From the NCBI GenBank assembly GCA_036785705.1, contig JAWUZG010000004.1:8032501-8096500 (forward strand): a stretch of DNA of 64,000 nucleotides. Direction: 5' to 3'. The translations under genes were made by a program, and so were the position numbers. The notes under the pieces are model-generated. The model made no database searches. It was not told the DNA's origin and saw only the letters and a list, made by a program, of their open reading frames with translations. This document shows positions 24,101 through 36,100 of this stretch, piece after piece. This DNA comes from Acanthornis magna. Taxonomy: Eukaryota > Chordata > Aves > Passeriformes > Acanthizidae. Within the stretch, counting starts at the first letter, position 1. Every line of letters starts with the position of its first letter.

Positions 24101-26298
24101 CCATACCTTGAGGGAGGGACTCATTCGTGTCAGTTAGCAAAAAGCCATCTGGTTTCTTCAGAAGAAACGCTGATAGGGTTTCAAGTTTCCTTGGCCGGAG
24201 GAAGGGACTGTGGTCTTATTTATTTATTGAGAGATGCAAATATCACTTTATCACTAGAACCATAGTATTTATGCAGCTTTTTTTATAACTCCACTTTGGA
24301 GAAAGATTTATTAGCATTCTGTATCCTACGGTTATTCCTAGTCTGGGTATGGCCTGGCAGGTGCATGAAAAGGGAGATTCATCAGGAGGTAGGCCACCTC
24401 CCATACAAATGCTGCCTATGTGATTGTCACATCCACAAGTTTGTCCCTGCCCTTTCAACATTCCATATGGTTCCACAAACCATAGAGGTTTGTGAGCTTT
24501 GGCAGGAAGGAGACCAGAAATCTGACTGGTTTGTGTCAAGGCAGAGCTGGTGATACAGGGATGGGTCAGCTCACTGGTGCCAGCAGCCTTTTTGCCAAAG
24601 GAAGAAAACAATTCCTTGTGATTTGAGTGCTTCTATTTTGGTCTCAAGTAGAGACAAAATTTAAAATTTTTCCCTCCTAGTACATTTGTGATTGTCAGGG
24701 TTTGATGTGTATTATTGAGTCACTACTTTCACAGGAAAAAGCAATATGAAACCATTTCAAAATACTTTTTTTTTTTTTCCAGAGCAAGCAAACAAAAGAG
24801 CAAGCAAGATCTCTGCAGAATCTTCTTATATTTTATGTAACCTGAGAAGAAGGAATTTCTTACAGGAACTCTGGTGGCTAATTAAAGTCATAACATTTAT
24901 TGACTTTACATCTGTTAAGATATAAAGATAAATAAAAAACAGTAAAGAATTTGGTTGCTGCAAAACTGAGTGCCAGATTCAGATTTCATCAAAGTCCAGG
25001 CTCTATCCAGTTTTATGGCATATCTATCTCTATTATCATCAGGAAAAGCTTTTGAATGTTTAAATATGTATTCTCATGTATCACAGTATAAAATAACTAT
25101 CCCACTTTGGTTTTCTGAGTGTTTCAGATTTAATTCTGGTTAAGAGCAAGTTGCCAAATTTCCGCTACAAAACCTTTATTCCCAATGACTATGAGTATAC
25201 CAGAAATAGTTAATATTCTGCATTCTAAGATGAGAACACACATTTCTTTCCAAATAGAATAAATATGGTAAAGGAATCATCAATAATAAATTTTAAAAAA
25301 TAAAAAACCCGCACTGTTTAATATTTTCATGCAACTTGTTACAAAGAAGTCATCTATTGTCATACAATTAATTTGTGTTCAAACTTGGTAATTTTTATGA
25401 AAGTAGAGTTTTACTTAATAAAGGTAAACATTGCTACAGTGCACTAAGTCATATGAGTGTATTCCATGTGTCAAGCTATTAGAAAATAAGCATGATGCAA
25501 ATTCATTTTCTCAATACATGGGAACATGAAAAGAAAAGTAAACACAAAATCTTTGAGGCATGCTCCTTCTGGAGTATCATATAGGTCTGTTCTTAGTGTA
25601 GTATATGCAGAGCCTCTCTTCCTGATCTTGGAAGATCAAGAAATAAATACAATAATTACTGGCCAGAAATTTCCAGGTAGTTAAAAGTTTATAAATACTC
25701 AGCAGCAAAAACAATTGGCCAGCTGTGTAGAGCAGACATGGATTTTCTGACAAAGTGGATTATATGAATCATGGATACTTAAGTGTGGTTTAACAGGCCA
25801 AAAACACAGGAGTAAAGAATGCAGTCGCATTCAAGATTCAATTCTGAAATTTACTGAGACTGAGGAAGATTTCAAAGTCACTGCACAGTGCCACATTAGC
25901 TACCTGTATGAGATGCCTGTGCTAAGCTGTAGTCAAGGGAACACTCATAACTTTAAACAGAAATAGGATGACAGAAATTTTCACATCTGTACATGGTGTT
26001 CAAAACAATACTAACACAAAACTCTAGAGATTTCTACTTTTAAAAATTTTTAAAAGGAAGTTCAGAGATTGGAATGTTTCCAAAATAAGTAAGCAACAGG
26101 AGTGTGTGCAGCACATTGGGGCAGTTTGGCCATTCAGAATGATGTCCCAAAGCACGTAGGCTACTAAGCTCTGAGGGTGTGCAGAAAGAATTACCAACCC
26201 ACATGGACCCATTACAACAAATGAAACCTCCAGAACAAAACAAAACAAAAAACAAATCAGAACAAAACCTCTGCATATGTCTCAGAAGAATTGTCATA
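21187..26298. other. AT-rich non-coding DNA, one possible LINE scrap inside
   Basis: No exon was recognised. Features inside are a short G run at 22230-22237 and the YADDT-encoding segment at 23880-23894, listed separately. At 24029-24611 both strands carry frames of 78-122 codons without family resemblance; that segment is somewhat GC-richer than its surroundings. Confidence 0.5.
23860..23960 (+). mobile_element. possible LINE reverse transcriptase scrap (YADD)
   Basis: The forward frame through 23880 reads FLYADDTKISSV. YADD is the catalytic box of LINE reverse transcriptases, and a preceding hydrophobic pair and following T are typical. Nothing upstream or downstream is clearly alignable, so a chance match in AT-rich DNA is quite possible. 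Confidence 0.25.
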
Positions 26299-26663
26299 AA
26301 AATCTTAGAATTGTTGGGGTTGGATGAACCTTAAAGATAATTTAGTTCCAATCCCTCTGCCATGGGCAGGGACACCTTTTACTAGACCAAGTTGCCCATC
26401 TAACCTGGCATTGGACCCTTGCAGGAATGAGGCATCCACAGCTTCTCTGGACAACATTTCAATGTCTCACTACCCTAACCTAAAAAAACATTCTTCCTAA
26501 TAGTTAATTTAAACCTGCCATCTTGCAGTTTAAAGCTGTTCTTCCTTGTTCTGTCAGTACATGCCCTTATGAAAAGTCTGCCTGTCTTGTAGGCCCCCTT
26601 TAGACACAGGAAGATCCTCTAAGATGTCGTCAGAGCCTTCTCTTCTCCAGGGTGAACAGTATT
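26299..26663 (-). mobile_element. CR1 LINE 3' end
   Basis: The reverse complement of a CR1 3' untranslated region. The plus strand begins AATCTTAGAATTGTTGGGG, the inverted terminal AGAATCATAGAATGGTTTGG-type end. It continues with CCCTCTGCCATGGGCAGGGA, ACCAAGTTGCCCATCTAACC and a terminal CTTCTCTTCTCCAGGGTGAAC. 5'-truncated, with no coding part. Several small differences from the copy at 19.8 kb mark it as an independent and older insertion. Confidence 0.9.
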
Positions 26664-28390
26664 TAAATATTTCTGCCCTGTCTGTGCATTTCACAGTTGA
26701 AATTTTTATGCTTTCTCAATGTATTGCACTACAGAAATCTGAACAAGTATGAAACAATATTACTTTATTAGGAATCCTTAAAAGACATAAATTGTCTGTA
26801 TTCTGTCTTCCCTGCAGAAAGGCACCAAAAACTGTGATTGAAGATCTTCTTTGCTCCAATATAAACTTCTTCATTTGACAAGGATGAGTCCTTGCACCTG
26901 AGAGGTGTTGAGTAAGTGGCTTCAGAAACTCACAAATACATTTGCTGTTGAATTAAGAAGCTTTGTATGCTGAATACCTCCGATTAGAATCTCTCTCACT
27001 GTTAGTGCATTCAGCTTGCTGAGGGGCTTCATCGTTTCCATTAATGAAAAGCAGGTTCTTTACACATTTTTTCTGTCATAATTTTTGTGGTCTGATCCAC
27101 ACACTAGCTGGAGTACAAGGACATTTAGTTGGATACACCACTGAAACATTCTTTGTAGTGCATGTTACTTTTCATTAGGTAGGAGAGGATATTTCTATTT
27201 CTTCTAATAGAGTGATAAAATAAAACACATTTGGGGGTTGAATTACGTGGTCACAGTCACCACAACAGTAATTGCCATCAAGTAGCTGTGCCACTGAGGG
27301 GCTACAGTGACGAACAATGCACTTTAAGAGTACACTTTTGTCTTTTAAGTTGGGCTTCTTCCATAAGCCATCAGAAGATCTTTAAAGAAGTTTTTAAGGT
27401 CAGGGTTGTTTTGAATAATGTTCCAATGTTTCCCTGATAATTGCTTGGATTCTGCCTACCTATTCTTTAACCTAGTGACATGGCTAATAGAAAGTTATTT
27501 GTGTTTTGATGCAGAGTTGTTTCAATAAGAGCTCCACTCATGCTTTTCTAACTCCAGGTTTATTCTAGGCATGAGGGAATTGTGCTTAAGGCAAGCACCT
27601 ATAAAATAAATAAAACTTCTTTCTCAGCCTATCAGACCTTTTCAATAAAGGCCTTTATGTTAGAGAATCTCTTGAATATAAAATGTTATTTAATAAGTAA
27701 GTCCTAGCTTTTATTAAAGCTAGCAATTCTTGTATGATTTTTTTTTCTTGTGAATAGGTGTATTTTCTATGATAGGCAATATTTCATCTTGAAACTTGTT
27801 AGTAAAACCATGTATCAAAATTATGTCCCCTTTTCCCATTATGTTCAATATGGAGATGAAATATTTTACGAATTTTCTCTGCACTTGTCAAAATAAACAA
27901 AATATAATTTTCAGGATAATTTGTAATGAATTTTAAACTTTGTTTTTTTCTTGGCAAGTTACGTTTTCATCTTTACAATGTGGAAATAAAGAAGATTCAT
28001 GTATGTTTTTCTTTGGATATATAACATGCCACTTTGGAATAAATGAGTAAGCTTACAGTAAGGCATATAAAGTCTATTAAGCAATGCAGAAATTATTATG
28101 TGCACACATTTTGGAAATGAAATAACTTGCATATTAATTATACTTCCCCACTTATTTAAATTTTTTTTCAATGTGTTTGGTTTTGTAAGAAAATCTCCAT
28201 GTAAATCCTATATTTTGATTTGTGATGACAAAAAGCAAAAAGGAATGCTAAGTTTCCTTCCACCTCTGATAGAAACAGCATTTTATTAGTTATTTCAGTG
28301 CTAGACTTCAAACTCCTTATTTGGAAGAAACCCCAGAGGTCTTTGTGTGGAATGAAGAATGTACTCTTCTGTCTCTTGACATTAACATTG
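26664..28390. other. non-coding DNA with no recognised feature
   Basis: AT-rich sequence without recognised repeats, exons or RNA genes. Confidence 0.5.
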
Positions 28391-28444
28391 ACATTGGACT
28401 AGATGATTTGGAAAGTCTTTTACAACATGGATTATTCTGTGATT
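28391..28444 (+). mobile_element. CR1 LINE terminal fragment, about 54 bp
   Basis: GGACTAGATGATTTGGAAAG followed by a TTTTACAACATGGATTATTC-type block and TGTGATT is the very end of CR1. The A-rich run after it (AAAAAAATAA) may be tail-derived. A very severely 5'-truncated copy. Confidence 0.7.
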
Positions 28445-29307
28445 AAAAAAATAACCTACAAAATACAGAAAGAGAATACTTGTAATTCAAGTGAGTATCA
28501 ACTCTGACTAAAATCCTTGTGGAAAACATATAAAAGGGCATTAATAGTGCTTGTAAAGGATCTGAAAAAGTAAAGTTTTGGAAGAATTGTCCAAACCATA
28601 GTGACCCTAGCCAGAAACTGATGACAAATATAATAAACCCTCTAAATATGAAAGTGGGGGAGAATTTATCATTTGAAATACAGAGCCCAAATTAATCATT
28701 TGTGTAATTTGAATGAAGTCAGTTGGAATTACCCCAGGAATCAACATAGCACAATTTGTTAAAGATATGGTACTGTAAATACTGCACTGTGTCAGATGTA
28801 CATCTGTTCAACAACTGCCTCAGCGAAACAAATATGAGACTCTTTCCCTTTAGCTCAAAGTAACCTAAGCACTTAACTCAGACTGTCCCATTCTGTCAGG
28901 GTGCAGAAGTGGTCTTTGAACAAAGTAGGTCTGTATTTTTCACTTGGAATCAGTAAGGCATCTAAAAATGATTCAAAGAAAGAAAAGAAACAAAAATAAA
29001 AGAGAAGAAATTACCAAAGATCAGAAAGAAACAAAGGAAGGAGGGCAGCATGAAGGCGTATTCAGAATACAGCATTCAGTCACTAGCAGTCTGATCTTCA
29101 AAGGATTTCAACCAAGTCATTAAAATAGGAGGTTAGTTTTTAATGAGAAGGTATACAAGATGCCTAGTATAATTAGATAGTGGGCTCTGAGGATTTACAG
29201 GACTTATGAATTTTTGAAAAAGAAGAAATAGCTGAGCAAACTGAGTTTAGAAAGTACTATCCCTAATGTTTTGCAACCTGCTCATCTGTAAATTGTTTCA
29301 ATATTAT
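28445..29307. other. non-coding DNA, locally purine-rich
   Basis: The plus strand is A/G-rich at about 28970-29050, with GAAA- and GGAA-type words. No repeat or gene was recognised. Confidence 0.5.
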
Positions 29308-29893
29308 TGTTCTTTAACCCCAGCTGGCAACGAAACCCCACACAGCCACTTGCTCACCCTCCCACCAGTGGGACAAGGGAGAGAGCAGGGAGAGTAAAAG
29401 TGAGAAAACTCATGGGTTAAGATAAAGATGGTTTAAGAGGTGGAGCAAAAGTTGTGTGTACACAAGCAAAACAAGACAAGGAGTTCCTTCACCACTTCCT
29501 GTGGGCAAGCAGGTGTTCAGCCAGGAGAGCAGGGCTCGATCACATGTGATTATGACCTGGGAATAAAACACCACCACGTTGAATGACCCTGTCCCTCTTC
29601 CTCCTTCTTCCCCCAGCTTTATACGCTGAGTATGAAACCATAAATTCTGGAATATCCCTTAGGTCAGCTGGAGTCAACATACCTGGCTGTGCCCCCTCCC
29701 AGCTTCATGTGCACTCCCAGCCTTCTGCTGGTGGTGTGGGGTGAGGGGCAGAAAGGACTTTGACTCTGTGTAAGCTCCGCTCAGAGATAGCTGAAAGATC
29801 TATGAATTATCCACACTGTTTTCAGAACAAATTCAAAACACAGACCCATACAACGTACTGAAAAATAACTGTACCCCAGCCAAAACCAGCACA
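29308..29893 (-). mobile_element. solo ERVL-like LTR, 586 bp, complete-looking
   Basis: The element starts TGTTCTTTAACCCCAGCTGG and ends CAAAACCAGCACA, so it has TG...CA termini; the sense strand is minus (TGTGCTGGTTTTGGC...). It matches a well-known avian ERVL-type LTR through ACAGCCACTTGCTCACCCTC, GAGTAAAAGTGAGAAAACTC, TTCACCACTTCCTGTGGGCA and ACTCTGTGTAAGCTCCGCTC. A TATAAA lies on the sense strand at 29618-29623. The flanks ATTAT (29303-29307) and AGTAT (29894-29898) could be a 5-bp target-site duplication with one change, the size expected for ERVL. There are no retroviral genes next to it, so it is a solo LTR left by recombination. Confidence 0.92.
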
Positions 29894-32800
29894 AGTATGT
29901 ATGCCTTGAACCTTGTGAGTCACTGTAAACAGCTCCTTCCTTGCTAGCTGTTTCCTTGGAAAATCCTATCATGGATTGTACTGGATCCTTTCATCTTCTC
30001 TCCCCACCATTCTCACACAGTGAAAGCTATCCTTTTTGTTTACTAGACGATCCATCATGTATACTTTACTTATGTACAAAAGAGTTTAGTAGGGTCAGTA
30101 AGTGAAAGCAAGGCCTTTTATTCATGAAGGGTTTTTTTTCTCCTTTGTTTACTGCTATGCAGTTAAAAGGCTCAAGTTTTACACAAATGCATCATTAACT
30201 TGAAATACTGATAAGTCCTCCTAGCGATCAACACCTCTAAATTCTAGAAAGTAACAAAGAGCAGGGGAAAAAAATAAGGATTTTAATAGATAGAGAAAAA
30301 CTTTAAATTATGTCTTGATCACACATGTATGAAGCCTATAGAAGCATTGTTTAGAGTTGTGTTTCTCTCTATTTTAATCTAGTAAATCTAGTAGAGATGG
30401 TTTTTTTTTCCCCCGTCTCATGGACCCTTTTCCTTTACTTTGCTTTTGTTTTCCATGCCTAGATGTGGTGGCCTCCTTCTTGAGCTCCCTGCTCCTCTTT
30501 TTTTCCATATGAGAAGGCTTTTTTGCATGTTAGCACTTTCCAATCTTTTTTATTTTTAGGAAATAAAAGAGCTTGAATGCATGTTTTAATACATTTTTAA
30601 TGGCTGTTGCTGACGGACAAGACACTTTGTTGGTATTGTCTTACATTACTATTATGTTAAAAGACTTTTATTTTTATCAATATCTATTGTGCCATCTGGT
30701 TAAAATGACAAAGACTCCCACGCTGAGCAAATTGAACAAGCTTTTCACTTCATTGAAGAAAAGGACCAGTTCTGGCTGCAATGGCTTTTTTTTTGGAGAG
30801 GGGGAGTCATTGTTCACATTCTATTGACTCTATAGTTCCTGTTAAATAATGTTCATGTATTATTAAGAGAATATTCATCTTTAGTGTACAAATAACTTTC
30901 TTTAAAACACTGTTCCATTTAGAGTACTTCCTCCTGAGACTTGGTGTTCTGCTGCCACCTATAGCCATTTTAAGTTATTGTTGCATGGTGTGTCTTTTAC
31001 ATAATTCGAATGACAGGGACATGTCTTCGTTACGTAGTTTCAGAGACATTTCTCCAGTTTTATGTATCAGCATAATTTCATTTGTAAAATATCTTGGAGA
31101 AAGTCACATAGAGGTACTCTAAGAAAAATCACAGAAATGGTCAAAACCATTCTCATTTTTGGCTAATACCCAAAAACTGCTGTATGATGAACATATTTTA
31201 GTCTATGAATTCTCTCTCCAAAAGTGAAAAGAGTTGCTTCTTTTAACTACATGCATCAGTTCTGTTCTGTGTTTGGTCATTTTTTGTTGTGCCCCTTGTG
31301 TTCAAGGCAACACTTAGTGATAAAGTTTTCTTGCATCTCACTCGAAGGCGGTGGAATACCCTTTTGTATGCCCTTCATGCTCATTGTTCTTTTGTTATAT
31401 CAGATTGGAAGGAAAATTCCGAGTGGTGGTTTTCTTCTCTTGTTTGTAACACACAGTACAGATTAAATTCTGCCAGGCTCCAGGCCTCCTGGATCTGTAA
31501 ATCTCACAACAGGCACTGCACAGATGTGTGTCAGAAGGAATATCAACCTTTGCCTCATTCTGCTGAACCTCTGTGGGCACTGTGAAAGATATCTCTGCTA
31601 AGAAATTGTACAGCACAATGAAGTACTAAAAAAGGTGTAAAAATGAGAAAACCACAGTATATTGCCATTTACTCAAACATGGTAATCCACCATCTACAGA
31701 GGCTTGAGATCAAAATGACACATCTTCACCTGTCCTGTCTCTGGGGTCTTGTCCCAGTGGCAGAAACAAGCTCCTGATACACATTCAGACTGTAGTATAT
31801 TGTAGCAATACAGCTGCAATGCAACCTGGGGTCAACTCTTTCCTATGTAGAAAAAAAATAATAGCTTAGACTGTGAACACTGAAAGGCAACAGGTAGTTT
31901 TGTGTGTGTGTTGTGGGGAGAGGGGAGGATAAGTGTCAGATTCTGAACTTTGGAAGTCTCAATAGGAGGCCTGCTACATGCTAGTTAAGACTGGTAAAGG
32001 CTAGCTGTAATTTTCTTATTTGAATTTGACTATGCAAAAATGTCACTTACTGGATCCTCCAGTTATTAAAGAGGCATGAGACAGAACCACCAGCTGAGAA
32101 AGTAAGCAGACATTATGTTTCTGTATGTAAACTATTTAGGCTGGGAAAACTGGAGATGGAAGTTCAGGAAAAGTAAAGGAAGGGAAAAAAAAAAAGGGCA
32201 AGAACAAGTGGCTTGAGAGAACAGGAGGCAACCTGGAAAGAATAAAGTGAAAATCACTGCTGGAGGAAAGGTCTGAGAAACAGGTGAAGATCCCAGATGT
32301 CAGACAGATACATAGAGAAGGTGACATGGGAATGGTCAGGGACCTTGTCTGACATCCCCCAAGGTGGCTAACTGCCAGCAGCAGCATGGTGTGAAGTGGC
32401 ACAAATTTATGCCTGATTTTCCCAGACCAGCAGGAGCCCCAGTGTGGCAAGGGGAAGCTGAACCTAGAGAGTGTAGTACAGGGGCAACTGAGCAAGTGTG
32501 TGTCATAAATGAGTGGAAACTCTAATTTTAATGGTTGTCTAATTTTGATGGTTCTTAAATAAACATCAGTTTACATATACACTATGGTTTTTACTCCCTC
32601 TGGTCTTCATCAGGATGACAGACCATCTCCTGCCCAGGGACCAAAAGTTACAAACAGACAGAATCCCTGGTAAGGTCCCTACCAACTCAGTAGATCCTAG
32701 CTATGGCTTGTACTAGTTTTTGTTTTCTTTGAAAGAAAATTTATTCACAAACTAAGGAATAAATCCCCTAAGTATAAGCATAAGGCTTGAGCACTGCAAA

Positions 32801-33104
32801 TTAAATCAGTCAAGTCACTGTGATGCTGGATCAGGGGGCTTCTGAGGAATTTAGACCTCAAAAATCTTTGGCTACTAGATGTCTGTGCATGATGGGTACA
32901 GAGAAACTTAAAGCCATTGTGAATTTACAAGTATTTTAATAAAATGGAGGAGGGTTTTTTTCTGATGAAAAAAAAAATTGGTGGTGACATCTTTTTCTGT
33001 TAGACCAACATTTTTTTCTTCATCAAATAGACCTAAATTTAAAAAATAAACAAAAGACCCCCCTTACTCTCATTGTCATTTTATTCCTTGCTCACCTCCT
33101 CACT
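29894..33104. other. AT-rich non-coding DNA with no recognised feature
   Basis: Open frames reach 119 codons (minus, 32136-32495), rich in S, P, L and F, with no family resemblance. The patch 32600-32700 has a faint CR1-tail look (AAGGTCCCTACCAACTCAG) but is too weak to annotate. Confidence 0.5.
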
Positions 33105-33180
33105 TTTATAGATTTCAAGGCTGGAAAGACCCATGAAATTTCTGATTGACCTTCTGCTTAGTACAATTTTTAACCCTGTT
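33105..33180 (-). mobile_element. ancient CR1/L3-like 3' tail
   Basis: ATAGATTTCAAGGCTGGAAA and GACCCATGAAATTTCTGATTG, followed by ACCTTCTGCTTAGTAC, parallel the inverted end of an old reptile/bird CR1 subfamily (ATAGATTTTAAGGCCAGAAG... then ACCTCCTG). Short and diverged, so the family is inferred. Confidence 0.5.
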
Positions 33181-36100
33181 CAGTGCCTTCTCACAATAAC
33201 ACATTTGCATAACTATGTTTATCAGCTACAATGACCTTCCTCTTGCCTTGTACCAGTCATTGTAATTTAACACAAGAGGTGCTTCATATACTACAGATTT
33301 TAATATGCCTTTTGCTGAAGAAGGGCTCATTTGTAAACACAGCCAGAATGTAAGTTTCATGGTTAAATTTGCTCATAGATGTGCATTGTGTCTATCACTA
33401 CTTCAGTATATCCATTTGGTGATTTTCATTTCAAATAATATTTTTACCTATAGACAAATAAGTTTTATTTCTTTGGGTTTTATTCTCAGTAGTAAAATAT
33501 AAGAAAAAATAGTTCAAAACCACCTATAGCAAATTAGACATAGTAGACTCTCACAGGTCTTGTACTCTTGTTTTCTGCTATATCTTATACTCAAAACCAG
33601 GTCATAGTGTGCTGACTCAGAATGGAACAAAATTACACCAGAGAGTTAATAGGGCAAGTATTTTCCAGATTATTTCTACATATTTAAATGTAAACCATGA
33701 AATAAAACATTGCCATATTGCATAGATCTATCCTTCAGGTTCTTTTTTTTTTCACTCCCAAAAAATTACGCCAATTGCTATTTATTCTCGCTAATTTTTA
33801 TTAAATGCTGATAGAAATTACAAGGGCTAATTGCTGTATACTTTCATAAACACATATATGACATATTTTGATGTTTCCATTTTGAAGTCAAATGAACTGC
33901 TAAATGAGAATGAATAATATGTACAAGAAGAGTCTGAGCTTTTCATTTTGATGGAAAAAGCAAAACTAATGCTATTTTCAAAGGAAATAATTATTTTGCA
34001 AATATGCAGTAGTTAATGTCTGGTTCTCTTTTCAGATTAATACAAGCCCTTACAGACTCTCTAAGAAATACTGCAAAGTTCAAGTCCAATTAAATAAATT
34101 TTATTTGTTCCTGTGTGAATAGTGTAGATATATATTAAAGGTTTTGTTCCTTATCAGCCAAAATGTTCATTCATTACTCACCCCCAATTGTGTCCTTTGC
34201 CTGAGAACTGGTATCTTCATTCATCTTAATGAAGGAGTTAACAGGATTTCATTGGCATGGATTGCTACCATGAAAAAAGTCTGAGAAATCAATCCTGGAT
34301 TAAGGACTGAAGGATTTGGCCCAATCTCTATAAAATATGAGAATATTTTATATTCTTTCTCAAGGAAGAAGGGTTATCATCATCTATTGTCTGTTGATAA
34401 ACTCTGTGATGACTGCCTTGCATTGCACTCTGGATAGCAGTAAGTGACTATTGTACTTGAGAAGTCAGATTTATTTTGCACATGTATGACATTATTTTCA
34501 TTCTTGAACTTCAAGGACTCTTCATTCAGAATCTAAAATGTTTCATCAAACAATGTAGCATCTGTTAAAATTATAATCACACCAAAATTCATTTAAAAAT
34601 ACATTGTACTTCCTTTGTATTTATTGCCACTCTACAATAGATGGGGATCTTAACAATCTTAACAAATCTTAACAATTTGGGAGATATATAGCAGGTTTAT
34701 ATGATGAAAAAAAGTGTTTCACTATACTTTTGTTTTTAGCTAACATCAGAAGTGCAGCAATGTTAACTTAGAAAAATAAGTAGGTTTTAACTGTTTTTAT
34801 GGGCAATGCAAAGACAAAGTAATAAAGCAAGCATGTGGACTTTATTAATCTATTATGAATAGTGCTATTACCATGAAATATATTATGCAGACGTTAGTCG
34901 ATTTGCAGTGTGATTTGTTGGAAATTAAACCACTGCTTGTTAGTGTGAAATTGAAGAGGAATCTTAAATTCTACTAGACCTTGCTGTTGAATCTTAACTG
35001 CAGGTAAAAGACTCAGGAAGCCAAGAAGAGATGAAAGAAAGGATCAAAGAATGTCAAAGATATTTACTGCTGCATGGCAATTGTCATTTTGGCATCCAGT
35101 AACCATTGTCTTTTCAAAACCATACTGAAGGCATGAAAATACAAATATTAGCTTAATAGTAACAGACTAATCTCTTTTGAAGTTCTGAGTCTTCTTTTCA
35201 TTGTCTTTTATGCCTTTGTTCACTGGATCATTCTGTGCATATTTATTTTGAAACGTGGTACATGCTAATAAATGAAAATGTAGGAGAGCAAAACCTGCTC
35301 CTTTTTTTTTTTTTTGGAGAAACTTTCTGTTTCTCATGTCTTTGTTTTTCTCATTTTTTCTAAGGATCATGGAAGTGTTATAAATTTCTGTTTCATTATG
35401 GAGAAGTATCATAATCTGGAAACATCTAATTTTCAAACTGGATTCTCCCTGCACTGTCTTGAATGTAGGGAGAGAGGTGAGGGGAAATTTAGTCTTACAG
35501 AAAATCTTCAGGATTTGCACAGCCCCTTGACTTGACTTACATAGAAATTGGACTTAATGTTTTTCTGTTTGAGAAACACCCACTGATATCTGGGGTCGTA
35601 AACTTCCATTGTATTAACATTGGGGGAGACTTGAAATTAGACCATATTGTCTCTCTGGGATTTCAATTTTTTCCCTGTAGGGAGAAATAAATTATTTATT
35701 GGAATGACCTTGTGAAAGAATGCTGTCATTTTACCTGTAAGTTTGATCAGTAATAAGTCTTTATTACTGACCTCCCCTAAGAAGAATTAAAAGCCTTGCT
35801 TAACAAAGATTCTAAAGTTCATTGAACTATTATCAACAAGTGAGGGGAAAACAAGAAGAAAGTCTGGGTTTGTGGCCTTAACCTCAGTGCTTTAGGTACA
35901 TAGTCATGGACATGAAATCAAAACCTTGTTAAGGGCCTTTTGTCCTACTTGAGTATTACACAAACAGAATTAGGTCACTTAGTTTAGAGCAGACCTAAGC
36001 ACGGTGCAATGAGGCTGTACACAACCCTATAAAGTGATGAGCTGATTTTCTACTCATTCTATATTCCAATTTTGATTTTCAAAACTGATGTAAATAATTT

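Noticed and set aside
32600..32710. Possible CR1 tail
   Set aside because: Only AAGGTCCCTACCAACTCAG resembles the family; the terminal repeat and upstream blocks are missing.
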